Shown here in pieces: positions 7,286-14,623 of a DNA stretch of 30,203 nt. The stretch is taken from NCBI GenBank assembly GCA_029264075.1, contig JARICQ010000039.1:1-30203 (forward strand), written 5' to 3'. The stretch comes from Tissierellaceae bacterium (GTDB taxonomy: Bacteria > Bacillota > Clostridia > Tissierellales > Tissierellaceae). The notes under the pieces are model-generated. The model had not been told where the DNA came from and did not search any database. It saw only the letters and a program-made list of their open reading frames with translations. The translations under genes were made by a program, and so were the position numbers. Each line of letters begins with the position of its first letter. Positions within the stretch are counted from its first letter, which is position 1.

Positions 7286-8026
7286 TTAATCATCCTTGTT
7301 TTTTAATCTAATAGCAGCTATCATCCTGTCTTTTCTAGCTTCTCTTCTATATGAATATAGGTTATCTATATTGCATGCGGTACAAAATAAACTCTCCACT
7401 ATATTTTCATCTTTTATTCCACTAGTCAAAAGATTAATCTTGTTGGCCTCCCAAAGATTCAAGTGTATCTTCTTGCCTTTTATTGATATGATTTTCTCTA
7501 TACTAACAAATTTTTCACTAAAAAGATCTTTCAAGTCTTCTCCTATCTCATAGCAGCATGAACCTATTCCAGGACCTATAGCAACTATAATATCATCTGT
7601 ACTTGACTTATATTCTTCTTTGAAGATATCTATCATTGTCTTGGATATGTTTTTTAAAGTTCCCTTCCATCCTGAATGGGCTATTCCTATTACTTTTTTA
7701 ACCCTGTCATAAAAATAAATCGGAATACAGTCTGCATGATATGTGACAAGGACTATTCCTCTTTGATCTGTAATAAGACCGTCTCTTTTTTTAGAAGATA
7801 TCTCATCTTTATTTTGTCCTCTGATAATTTCAACTTCGTTTCCATGAACTTGAGTAACTGTATAAATTTTTTCTTTCCGAGTATCAAATATATTACTTAA
7901 ATCACTTAAAAGGTCATCTTGATTCCATCCAATTCTTGTTGAAAATAGATGTTCCAAATCATCATCTATTTTAAATTCATCCATCTGTAAATAAAGCCTA
8001 CTTTTATTGTGTTTTTTTTGTATCAT
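7286..8026 (-). CDS. pgeF: PgeF/YfiH-family peptidoglycan editing factor (multicopper-oxidase-like fold)
   Basis: 246-aa member of the YfiH/YlmD/PgeF (DUF152) family, shown in other bacteria to be a metal-dependent enzyme that removes peptidoglycan precursors carrying a wrong first amino acid and that also has purine nucleoside/phenol oxidase activities. Conserved metal and active-site blocks are all present: TQVHG (H61), YHADC (C100), AHSGWKGT (H117), GPGIGSCCYE and the C-terminal YSYRREARKDR. The ATG at 8026-8024 has an AGGAG ribosome site. It lies 20 bp after nrdR and 4 bp before the activator gene. In Bacillus a homologue (ylmD) also sits just after the division genes, so the position is conserved although the partner activator is not. 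Confidence 0.92.
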   Translation of the reverse strand: MIQKKHNKSRLYLQMDEFKIDDDLEHLFSTRIGWNQDDLLSDLSNIFDTRKEKIYTVTQVHGNEVEIIRGQNKDEISSKKRDGLITDQRGIVLVTYHADCIPIYFYDRVKKVIGIAHSGWKGTLKNISKTMIDIFKEEYKSSTDDIIVAIGPGIGSCCYEIGEDLKDLFSEKFVSIEKIISIKGKKIHLNLWEANKINLLTSGIKDENIVESLFCTACNIDNLYSYRREARKDRMIAAIRLKNKDD

Positions 8027-8046
8027 GATTTTCTCCTAGTCTTATT

Positions 8047-8499
8047 TTATTCACCCAATAGCTTTTTTAATTCACTCATAAATGTATTTAGATCTTTAAA
8101 TTGCCTATAGACTGATGCAAATCTTACATATGCAACCTCATCTACACCTTTTAACCGATTCATTACCATTTCTCCTATGGTAACTGAGGTTACTTCTTTT
8201 TCAAGTGAATTTGATAATTCAGTTTCTATTTCGTCTACTATTGACTCTATATCTTTTATAGATACTGGTCTTTTCTCACATGACTTTATTATCCCATTTA
8301 AAATTTTATTTCTATCATAGCTCTCTCTATTCCCATTCTTTTTGACCACAATAATTGGTACTTCTTCTATTTTTTCATATGTTGTAAATCTCTTCTTGCA
8401 ATCTATACATTCTCTTCTTCTCCGTATTGATTGTCCTTCATCAGTTGGTCTAGAGTCAACTACTTTTGAATCAACAAATGAGCAATAGGGACACTTCAT
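8047..8499 (-). CDS. nrdR: Transcriptional repressor NrdR
   Basis: 150-aa zinc-ribbon/ATP-cone repressor of ribonucleotide reductase genes. The zinc ribbon is MKCPYC...RRRECIDCKKRFTTYE, with C3, C6, C31 and C34. The ATP-cone domain follows at about residues 45-137 (VVKKNGNRESYDRNKILNGI). Length is normal. The ATG at 8499-8497 has a GAAGGTG ribosome site. A sigma-A-like promoter (8535-8563) and the ftsZ terminator (8583-8611) lie upstream, so nrdR begins a new transcription unit that continues through pgeF into the sigma-54 activator gene. No clear NrdR box was seen in this window, so its ribonucleotide reductase targets are elsewhere. Confidence 0.96.
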   Translation of the reverse strand: MKCPYCSFVDSKVVDSRPTDEGQSIRRRRECIDCKKRFTTYEKIEEVPIIVVKKNGNRESYDRNKILNGIIKSCEKRPVSIKDIESIVDEIETELSNSLEKEVTSVTIGEMVMNRLKGVDEVAYVRFASVYRQFKDLNTFMSELKKLLGE

Positions 8500-8534
8500 A
8501 ATTTCACCTTCTTAATATTTATTTTACTATTTAA

Positions 8535-8563
8535 ATTATATTATATTAAAAGATAAAAGTCTA
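8535..8563 (-). promoter_or_regulatory. Sigma-A-like promoter for nrdR-pgeF-activator
   Basis: On the minus strand TAGACT (-35, 8558-8563) is followed by 17 bp and TATAAT (-10, 8535-8540). The -10 is consensus and the -35 matches 4 of 6. It lies directly after the ftsZ terminator and before nrdR, which is where a new promoter is needed. Several TATAAT-like strings overlap in this AT-rich stretch, so the exact -10 is uncertain. Confidence 0.45.
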
Positions 8564-8574
8564 ACTAGACTTTT
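8555..8574. repeat. Dyad overlapping the predicted nrdR -35 box
   Basis: AAAAGTCTA (8555-8563) and TAGACTTTT (8566-8574) are perfect 9-bp arms around a 2-bp centre. The dyad covers the predicted -35 element of the nrdR promoter, which fits an operator. It is not an NrdR box. As RNA it would have too small a loop and lies just after the ftsZ terminator, so a role in termination is less likely. Confidence 0.5.
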
Positions 8575-8582
8575 AAAATTGT

Positions 8583-8611
8583 AAAAAAACGCATCTATTA
8601 TAGATGCGTTT
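8583..8611 (-). terminator. Rho-independent terminator after ftsZ
   Basis: AAACGCATCTA (8587-8597) pairs perfectly with TAGATGCGTTT (8601-8611) over a 3-nt loop, giving an 11-bp stem. On the minus strand the stem runs into seven T residues (8583-8589). It ends the dcw transcript 22 bp after the ftsZ stop. Confidence 0.92.
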
Positions 8612-8632
8612 AAGTATAATTTTATTTTATTT

Positions 8633-9724
8633 TTATTTTTTATTATCTCTTCTCCTAAGGAATATAGGAACATCAAGTTCATCTTCTTCTGATTCTTCAA
8701 TAGTGTCTGAAGGTCCATCTTCCCTATCTTTTTTATCATCAACTATTTCTTCTTTTATATCAGGTGCACTTTTCATTTCAAATCCTGTAGCTATTACAGT
8801 TATTTTTATCTCGTCTTCAAGGCTATCATCTATACCTGCACCAAATATGATATTTGCATCTTTATCTACTGATGATCTTATAAGGTCAGCTGCTTCATTG
8901 ACTTCAAATATACCCAAATCAGACCCACCAGTAATGTTTAATAGGACAGAATTTGCTCCTTCTATGGATGTTTCTAAAAGTGGGGATCTCACCGCTTGCT
9001 TGGCAGCTTCTGTAGCTCTATTATCTCCAGAAGAGGTTCCAATTCCCATATGAGCTATTCCCTTGTCACTCATTATAGTCTTAACATCTGCAAAGTCTAA
9101 GTTGATTAGATTTGGAACAGCTATTAGATCTGATATACCCTGTATACCTTGTTTAAGTACTTCATCTGCCATTTCAAATGCTTCTACCATGGTTGTCTTT
9201 TTATCTGCTATTTGCAGCAATCTATCGTTTGGTATAGTTACTAGGGTATCTACATGCATTTTAAGATTATTTACACCTTGTTCAGCTTGCTTTAACCTCT
9301 TTGGTCCTTCAAAGGTAAAAGGCTTGGTAACTACTCCAACTGTAAGTACTCCTAGCTCCTTGGCTAATTCAGCTACTACAGGTGCTCCACCCGTTCCAGT
9401 TCCACCACCCATACCTGCTGTAATAAATATCATATCAGCACCCTTTAGTGCTTCTAGGATTTCATTTCTATTTTCATCTGCTGCCTTTGCTCCAATTTCA
9501 GGATTTGCACCTGCTCCAAGTCCTCTAGTTAGTTTTTCTCCAAGCTGTAATTTAACCTCTGCTTTTGACGAAAACAATGCTTGCCTGTCTGTATTCATTG
9601 CTATAAAATCAATTCCTCTGACACCAGAGTCAATCATTCTATTTACAGCATTGTTCCCCCCACCCCCTACACCTATAACTTTTATTTTTGCAAACTCTTC
9701 AACATCAATATCAAAATCAAACAT
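8633..9724 (-). CDS. ftsZ: Cell division protein FtsZ
   Basis: 363-aa tubulin-like GTPase that forms the Z-ring at mid-cell. The nucleotide-binding glycines are GVGGGGNNAVNRM (about 18-30), the tubulin signature is GMGGGTGTGG (104-113), and the T7-loop region is NLINLDFADVKTIM (about 206-219). A short acidic linker leads to the conserved C-terminal peptide ELDVPIFLRRRDNKK, which binds membrane anchors such as SepF or FtsA. The ATG at 9724-9722 has a GGAGG ribosome site. It is the last gene of the dcw run, followed by a strong terminator. The gene normally just before it, ftsA, is absent: the 54-bp gap leads directly to sbp. Confidence 0.98.
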   Translation of the reverse strand: MFDFDIDVEEFAKIKVIGVGGGGNNAVNRMIDSGVRGIDFIAMNTDRQALFSSKAEVKLQLGEKLTRGLGAGANPEIGAKAADENRNEILEALKGADMIFITAGMGGGTGTGGAPVVAELAKELGVLTVGVVTKPFTFEGPKRLKQAEQGVNNLKMHVDTLVTIPNDRLLQIADKKTTMVEAFEMADEVLKQGIQGISDLIAVPNLINLDFADVKTIMSDKGIAHMGIGTSSGDNRATEAAKQAVRSPLLETSIEGANSVLLNITGGSDLGIFEVNEAADLIRSSVDKDANIIFGAGIDDSLEDEIKITVIATGFEMKSAPDIKEEIVDDKKDREDGPSDTIEESEEDELDVPIFLRRRDNKK

Positions 9725-9778
9725 TTGCGCTCCTCCTTAACATTTATAGTATAATCAGTAAAATTTGAATTTTTATGT

Positions 9779-10114
9779 TTATTCACCTTTAGTCAATAAA
9801 TTCCTTCTTATTTTTGCAAAGTTTTCAAATAGTCTTCCTCCAAAAACTACTATAGCTGCGTAATACAGAGGAACTCCAAGTTTATCTCCAAGATATGCCA
9901 AGAAGGCCGCAATAATTGCATTGCCAAAGAATCCTGAAACAAACATTCTGATGTCAAACTTCTGCTCTAGATTTGCTCGTATTCCTCCAAATACTGAATC
10001 CAAGCAGGCAAGGATTGCTACAGATATATAGAGAGAATAGCTTGCATTATAGGTATATGGTAACACAAAGCCAATGATAGCACCAATTAATATTCCAATT
10101 AATGCAAAAAGCAA
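9779..10114 (-). CDS. sbp: Small basic protein Sbp (DUF1290 membrane protein)
   Basis: 111-aa membrane protein of the Sbp/DUF1290 family, which sits between the DUF881 genes and ftsAZ in many Firmicutes. Three to four hydrophobic segments are visible (about 1-20, 27-42, 58-75 and 78-93). Family blocks include ILACLDSVFGGIRANLE, FVSGFFGNAIIA and FGGRLFENFAKIRRNLLTKGE. The start is a TTG at 10114-10112, chosen because a GGAGGG ribosome site lies about 8 bp upstream within the end of the previous gene, and because no ATG fits. One base separates it from the preceding stop. The molecular function is unknown in the family; a role in division or envelope assembly is suggested only by its position. 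Confidence 0.88.
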   Translation of the reverse strand: MLFALIGILIGAIIGFVLPYTYNASYSLYISVAILACLDSVFGGIRANLEQKFDIRMFVSGFFGNAIIAAFLAYLGDKLGVPLYYAAIVVFGGRLFENFAKIRRNLLTKGE

Positions 10115-10115
10115 G

Positions 10116-10841
10116 TTAATCTCCCTCCTCTAGTGGTCTAGCATATTTAAAGTCAATTTCTCCCTCATATGCTGAAATAATTATTTTATCTTTTGCAACT
10201 ACTTCAAAGCCTTTTTGATAGACATTTTTTAATATATCACCATTGGTTCCAGATGCTGAAACAGCTGCCTTTAAAAGCTTTACATCTCCTATGGCCTTGA
10301 TCACAAATGGGGTAGCTGAACTTCTATCATTAATTCTTATAGTAGGCCCACCACATTTTATTTCAGATGTTGACATTACCCTTTCACCATTGAGACTTAT
10401 TGCTTCAGCACCAGCTATTTTTAAATCATTTAATATATTTAATATATCAACATCATGAATTACATCATCGTTGATATCAAACCACCAGTCTCTTTTTTCC
10501 TGATTATCATACATAGTTATTTCTACACCTGGGCCTTCTAATTTAGAAAAACCAGAATAAATCTTGTTTTTTTCTAAATCTAAACTCAGTATGTCGATAA
10601 TATTGTCATCACCTTCTGATATATTTTCAAGTACTTTTAACTCTTCTTCCTTAGTTTTTTCTATTTTTTCTAATTCTATTATTTCTTTTTTAGTATTTTC
10701 TATTTGTCCTTTGGCTAGTTGAAGTGAACTTATTGTAACAGGACTATAGGTTTCTAAATTTAACTTTATCTGCATAGCGATAAAGATTCCTAATATAAGG
10801 CTAAATACCGTTATGATTATTTTAGGACCTTTGTCTTTCAT
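10116..10841 (-). CDS. DUF881 family protein (YlxX/YlxW-like), second copy
   Basis: 241-aa DUF881 protein. A single N-terminal membrane anchor (about 8-25) is followed by a lysine/glutamate-rich coiled-coil segment (about 45-75). The DUF881 domain carries the block SGFSKLEGPGVEITMYDN, then NILNDLKIAGAEAISLNGERVMSTSEI and a glycine-containing FVIKAIGD block. The ATG at 10841-10839 lies 11 bp after the previous DUF881 gene. B. subtilis has the same pair (ylxW, ylxX) between divIB and sbp. The protein should face the outside of the membrane, with a structural or regulatory part at the division site by context only. No catalytic motif is visible. Confidence 0.88.
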   Translation of the reverse strand: MKDKGPKIIITVFSLILGIFIAMQIKLNLETYSPVTISSLQLAKGQIENTKKEIIELEKIEKTKEEELKVLENISEGDDNIIDILSLDLEKNKIYSGFSKLEGPGVEITMYDNQEKRDWWFDINDDVIHDVDILNILNDLKIAGAEAISLNGERVMSTSEIKCGGPTIRINDRSSATPFVIKAIGDVKLLKAAVSASGTNGDILKNVYQKGFEVVAKDKIIISAYEGEIDFKYARPLEEGD

Positions 10842-10852
10842 ATTATCACTCC

Positions 10853-11578
10853 TTAATTTGCGTCTTCTACTGGATTAGAGTATATCAATTCTTTTATTTT
10901 TTTATATTTTGATATATTGACATTAGGTTCTTTTCTAACTTGTACAATATAGTCATAACTTCTGATCAAGCTTACTATGCCGCCCTTTAGATTTAGAGCG
11001 GATTCTAACTTTTGGCTGTCTCCTATAGCTTTTATTATAATAGGCGAATTAGTAGATACGCCATTTATTTCTATATGATTTCCAGCTCTTTCAATCTCAG
11101 TAAAAGAAGTGTATCTGAGATCATTAATTGAAATAGCTTCTGCATCTGCTGCATTCAATACCGATATCACCATAAGAATCAGCTGTAAGTCATCTATTAT
11201 TGTAAAACCTTCTCCAAACTGTAGATCTACTGGAGGATCATTTATCTCAACAACTACTCCTGGTCCTTCCAAATCTAAATATCCTGCAAGCATCCTATAC
11301 TTCATTGTATCATTATATAAGTTTTCTGCATATGTGCTCTTGTCTGCTTCACTTGTTTCATATTGTTTTATTTTTTCTTCCAATTCATCTATCCTATTTA
11401 ATTGAGCTTGTTTTTCACCTTGAACTTTTTTAAGCTCAGTTGCTAATTCCTGTGCCCTATAAATTGGAAAAACTCCCTCTCCAACAGTTTGATTCACAGT
11501 TCTTAGTTGAACGGATAAAATTATACCCAAAAAAACGGATACAAGAAACATTGCAATATAATTTTTATATTTTTTCAC
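10853..11578 (-). CDS. DUF881 family protein (YlxW/YlxX-like), first copy
   Basis: 241-aa DUF881 protein, a paralogue of the next gene. It has an N-terminal membrane segment (about 7-24), a coiled coil (ATELKKVQGEKQAQLNRIDE and onward, about 46-75) and the DUF881 core with AGYLDLEGPGVVVEINDPP, SVLNAADAEAISINDLRYTS and PIIIKAIGD. The ATG at 11578 is one base after the ftsQ stop, so it is translationally coupled to it. The two copies share the LEGPGV and AEAIS..N..R blocks but differ in the coiled coil and tail, which fits an old duplication common in Firmicutes. Function is unknown; position suggests the divisome. Confidence 0.88.
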   Translation of the reverse strand: MKKYKNYIAMFLVSVFLGIILSVQLRTVNQTVGEGVFPIYRAQELATELKKVQGEKQAQLNRIDELEEKIKQYETSEADKSTYAENLYNDTMKYRMLAGYLDLEGPGVVVEINDPPVDLQFGEGFTIIDDLQLILMVISVLNAADAEAISINDLRYTSFTEIERAGNHIEINGVSTNSPIIIKAIGDSQKLESALNLKGGIVSLIRSYDYIVQVRKEPNVNISKYKKIKELIYSNPVEDAN

Positions 11579-11579
11579 T

Positions 11580-12332
11580 TTATCCCTCCTCGCCGTCTTC
11601 CTCTAGTACCAATACGGGATTGTCTCCTTTATCCATTAATATCATTTTTGCCTTTAAATCTTTTTTTTCAATGTCTTTTAAAACTTCATCTAATAGACCT
11701 AGTTTATATTTTACATTACTTGCACTACCAAATACAACCTCTATATCATTAAAAGTTAAAATATTAACCATTTTGTAACTTTCTATGTTGATTTTTTTAA
11801 AGAGCTTGGTCATATTTGAGCTTTCTAATTCTAAAAGAAAATCAACCTTTATCTTTTCTTCATTTCCTGTAAAGGCATTTCCTCCAATATCTTTATCATT
11901 TATATTTAATCCTATAAGTTCAGTTAAGTTTTCATCAACATCTTCTCTATTGTCTAATATGTAACCTTCTTTATCAAGTACAAGAAAGGAAAACTCATCT
12001 TTTATTTTGATTTGTTCCTTTCTTTCCTCTACGCTTATGATTAAACTGCTTGGTAGTTTCCTCTTTATTTTTGCATACTTTATATATGGAAGTTCGATTA
12101 TACCACTTTCAGCATCTTTTGTCCTAAACTTAAATATATTTTCACCTTTTTGTATTGATGAAAATAAGGCTATCTTGTTAGATGCTACTTTTTCATTTCC
12201 CTCAACCTTTATAGTTTTTACTGAAAAGATTTGACTGTTTAGCATGAATACAACAACTATAAAAATGGATAGTATTGTTAAGAATGTTTTTCTTCTTCTT
12301 TTTTTTCTTTCCACCCTTGACATTTTCTTCAT
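11580..12332 (-). CDS. ftsQ: Cell division protein FtsQ/DivIB
   Basis: Bitopic divisome protein that bridges FtsL/DivIC and the septal synthase. A basic cytoplasmic tail (MSRVERKKRRRK) is followed by a membrane segment (about 17-33) and then the POTRA domain beginning VKTIKVEGNEKVASNKI, then the beta domain with LVLDKEGYILDNR and the ending NPVLVLEEDGEEG. I start at the ATG at 12332-12330 (250 aa), because AGGAG at 12341-12345 is 8 bp away. An in-frame GTG at 12341 would abut the ribosome site with no spacing. It follows murG by 26 bp and is directly coupled to the first DUF881 gene. Sequence is divergent as usual for DivIB, so the call rests on topology, POTRA start and gene order. Confidence 0.9.
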   Translation of the reverse strand: MKKMSRVERKKRRRKTFLTILSIFIVVVFMLNSQIFSVKTIKVEGNEKVASNKIALFSSIQKGENIFKFRTKDAESGIIELPYIKYAKIKRKLPSSLIISVEERKEQIKIKDEFSFLVLDKEGYILDNREDVDENLTELIGLNINDKDIGGNAFTGNEEKIKVDFLLELESSNMTKLFKKINIESYKMVNILTFNDIEVVFGSASNVKYKLGLLDEVLKDIEKKDLKAKMILMDKGDNPVLVLEEDGEEG

Positions 12333-12358
12333 AATTTCCACTCCTATGTTGTTATTCC

Positions 12359-13480
12359 TTATTTGTAGTTTGTTTCTCCATCAATCAGATCTATTATTAT
12401 GCTTGCTATCTCTTCTCCTGCATGTGTTTTTGAAAGTTCTAAACTTTTTTCTGCCATTGATTTCATTTTTTTTCTGTCATTTATTAGCTTATCTATAGCC
12501 ATATCTAGACTTTCTCCATCCAGATCTTTCTCCAATATAACAAGGGATGCTCCCTTTTCTTCAAATGATCTTGCATTATATTCCTGATGATTCTCAGCTG
12601 TATATGCTTTGGGTATCAATATACTGGCAACTCCTACTGCAGATAACTCCGAAAGGGTAATAGCTCCCGCAGATGTGATTACAAGCGAGGCTATATTGAT
12701 AGCTTCTGGCATTTGGTAAAGATAGGGGAGGACTGATATTCTTTCATTTAATCTTATATTATCTTTCTTCAATCTATTTATAAATTCATCATAATGTCTT
12801 TTTCCTGTTACATGTATTGTCTGAGTATCCTCTTCTAGATTTCTTTTTTTAATAACTTCATACATAGCATCATTTAAACTTTTTTGACCTCCACTTCCAC
12901 CAAAAGAAAGAACAAGAGGTATATCTTTTTCTATCTTTAAGCTTTCATAGGCAAGTTCCTTGTTTATTTCAAGTAGCTCTTTTCTTATTGGATTTCCAGT
13001 AACTACTACCCTATCCTCGTATTTAAAGTAGTCTTTTGATTCTTCAAATGTAACCAATACCTTGTCTACATATCTAGAAAGTATTTTGTTTGTAATTCCT
13101 GGAAAGGCATTTTGTTCATGAATTACTGCCTTGATATTTTTCTTCTTTGCCATATATACAATTGGCCCACAAACATATCCCCCTGTACCTATAACTATAT
13201 CAGGTTTAAATTCATTTAATATTTTTCTAGCATCATTTATACCAAACAATAATTCCTTAATAGATTTAAATAGTTCTTTATTTATTTTTCTTGGCATTCC
13301 TTTTACTCTTATAGTTTTAAAATCTATATTCTCCCTTGGCACCAATTCACTTTCAAGGCCATATTCTGTTCCAACATAGAGTATATCTGCTGATTTATCT
13401 TTTGCTTTTATCTCACTTACAATTGACAAGGCTGGATAAATATGCCCACCAGTACCTCCGCCAGATATTAAGTACTTCAT
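12359..13480 (-). CDS. murG: UDP-GlcNAc:lipid I GlcNAc transferase MurG
   Basis: 373-aa GT-B glycosyltransferase that adds GlcNAc to lipid I to make lipid II at the inner face of the membrane. Signature blocks are the N-terminal GGGTGGHIYPALS loop, the acceptor-side HEQNAFPGITNKILS, the hinge GNPIRKELL, the donor loop LSFGGSGG and ITSAGAITLSELSAVGVASILIP in the C-terminal UDP-GlcNAc site. The ATG at 13480-13478 (MKYLISGGG) is chosen because AGGAG lies 8 bp upstream, within the end of ftsW. The frame stays open 9 codons further, but that start would overlap ftsW. The gene is 4 bp after ftsW and complete. Confidence 0.97.
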   Translation of the reverse strand: MKYLISGGGTGGHIYPALSIVSEIKAKDKSADILYVGTEYGLESELVPRENIDFKTIRVKGMPRKINKELFKSIKELLFGINDARKILNEFKPDIVIGTGGYVCGPIVYMAKKKNIKAVIHEQNAFPGITNKILSRYVDKVLVTFEESKDYFKYEDRVVVTGNPIRKELLEINKELAYESLKIEKDIPLVLSFGGSGGQKSLNDAMYEVIKKRNLEEDTQTIHVTGKRHYDEFINRLKKDNIRLNERISVLPYLYQMPEAINIASLVITSAGAITLSELSAVGVASILIPKAYTAENHQEYNARSFEEKGASLVILEKDLDGESLDMAIDKLINDRKKMKSMAEKSLELSKTHAGEEIASIIIDLIDGETNYK

Positions 13481-13484
13481 ATTA

Positions 13485-14612
13485 TCAACTCCTATCAAAA
13501 TTTGCATGTCTTGAGATATTTAACAGTATACCTACAGCCGACATATAGACCATAAGAGAGGTACCTCCATAAGATACAAATGGCAATGTAATTCCCGTAG
13601 TAGGCATAGAAGATGTAACTACTGCTAGGTGAATAATTGATTGAATGGCTATAAGTATTGTAATTCCAGCAGCTAAATACCTACCAAAGCTGTCCTCTGT
13701 ATGGATAGCTATCTGAATTCCTCTCCAGATGAGTATAACAAATATAAAGCAAACTATAAAGATTCCTAAGAATCCAAGCTCCTCTCCTATAATGGATAGG
13801 ATAAAGTCATTGTAAGACTCTGGTATATAAAAAAATTTTTGCTTGCTTTTTCCAAGACCCAATCCAAACAATCCACCTGAACCAAGTGCGTAAAGTGACT
13901 GAACTGCCTGCCAACCAAAACCTAATTTGTCTTGAAATGGGTCTCTAAAGACAGCTATACGCTCTAATCTAAAGGCACCTTTTTCTCCTCTTGTTGCTGC
14001 AAATAAGAAGGCTCCACCTGCTCCCAATATCAATGGTATGTTTAAAAGATTCATTCCTCCAATAAAAAACATTATTAAAAGTGTTGCTGCAAGAGTAACT
14101 GCTGTACTTAAATCATTTTGGATAAATATTACTCCGCAAGCTAAAGCAATAATTATAAAGGCTGGTACTGTCCCTTGGAAAAAGCTTGATATAGCCTTCT
14201 TTTTATTGTCTAAAAAGTTAGCCAAATATATGATTGCTCCTATTTTGATAGTATCTGAGGGCATAAAGGATATAAAACCTAAGTCTATCCACCTTCTAGC
14301 TCCTTTAGCTTCGTAACCAAGGGGTGAAAAAACCATAAGTCCCAAAAATAGAGAAAATACAAATATTAATAAAGCGTATCTTCTATAGCGCTTGTAATTT
14401 ATATTCATACAAATAAACAAACCCAAGAGTCCTATTCCGGCGGCAAAGAGTTGTCTTTTTAGGAATCTATATCCATCATTATATTTTTGCAAAGCTTCAG
14501 GCCAAGAAGCACTAAACACCATTATTATCCCTATGAAAACTAATACTATGGTTGCCATAAGCAGTGTGAAATCGACTTCTCGTCTTATGTTTGACGATTT
14601 CTTTTTAGACAT
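13485..14612 (-). CDS. ftsW: Septal peptidoglycan polymerase FtsW (SEDS family; SpoVE-like)
   Basis: 375-aa SEDS-family glycosyltransferase with about ten membrane segments. It polymerises lipid II together with the class B PBP encoded upstream in the cluster. Visible SEDS blocks are MVFSASWPEAL, the GARRWIDLGFISFMPSD loop, IFIQNDLSTAVT with the essential aspartate, the extracellular VFRDPFQDKLGFGWQAVQSLYALGSGGLFG and LPFVSYGGTSL near the C-terminus. The ATG at 14612-14610 has a GGAGG ribosome site and follows murD by 11 bp. Only one SEDS gene is in this window. Position between murD and murG is the ftsW/spoVE place; whether it serves vegetative division, sporulation or both cannot be told. 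Confidence 0.95.
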   Translation of the reverse strand: MSKKKSSNIRREVDFTLLMATIVLVFIGIIMVFSASWPEALQKYNDGYRFLKRQLFAAGIGLLGLFICMNINYKRYRRYALLIFVFSLFLGLMVFSPLGYEAKGARRWIDLGFISFMPSDTIKIGAIIYLANFLDNKKKAISSFFQGTVPAFIIIALACGVIFIQNDLSTAVTLAATLLIMFFIGGMNLLNIPLILGAGGAFLFAATRGEKGAFRLERIAVFRDPFQDKLGFGWQAVQSLYALGSGGLFGLGLGKSKQKFFYIPESYNDFILSIIGEELGFLGIFIVCFIFVILIWRGIQIAIHTEDSFGRYLAAGITILIAIQSIIHLAVVTSSMPTTGITLPFVSYGGTSLMVYMSAVGILLNISRHANFDRS

Positions 14613-14623
14613 TTTAAATCCTC

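Noticed and set aside
9063..9740. A 225-codon open frame on the plus strand.
   Set aside because: It is antisense to ftsZ, has low-complexity serine/proline composition typical of the reverse of a gene, and has no ribosome site. The other plus-strand frames in the window were rejected for the same reasons.
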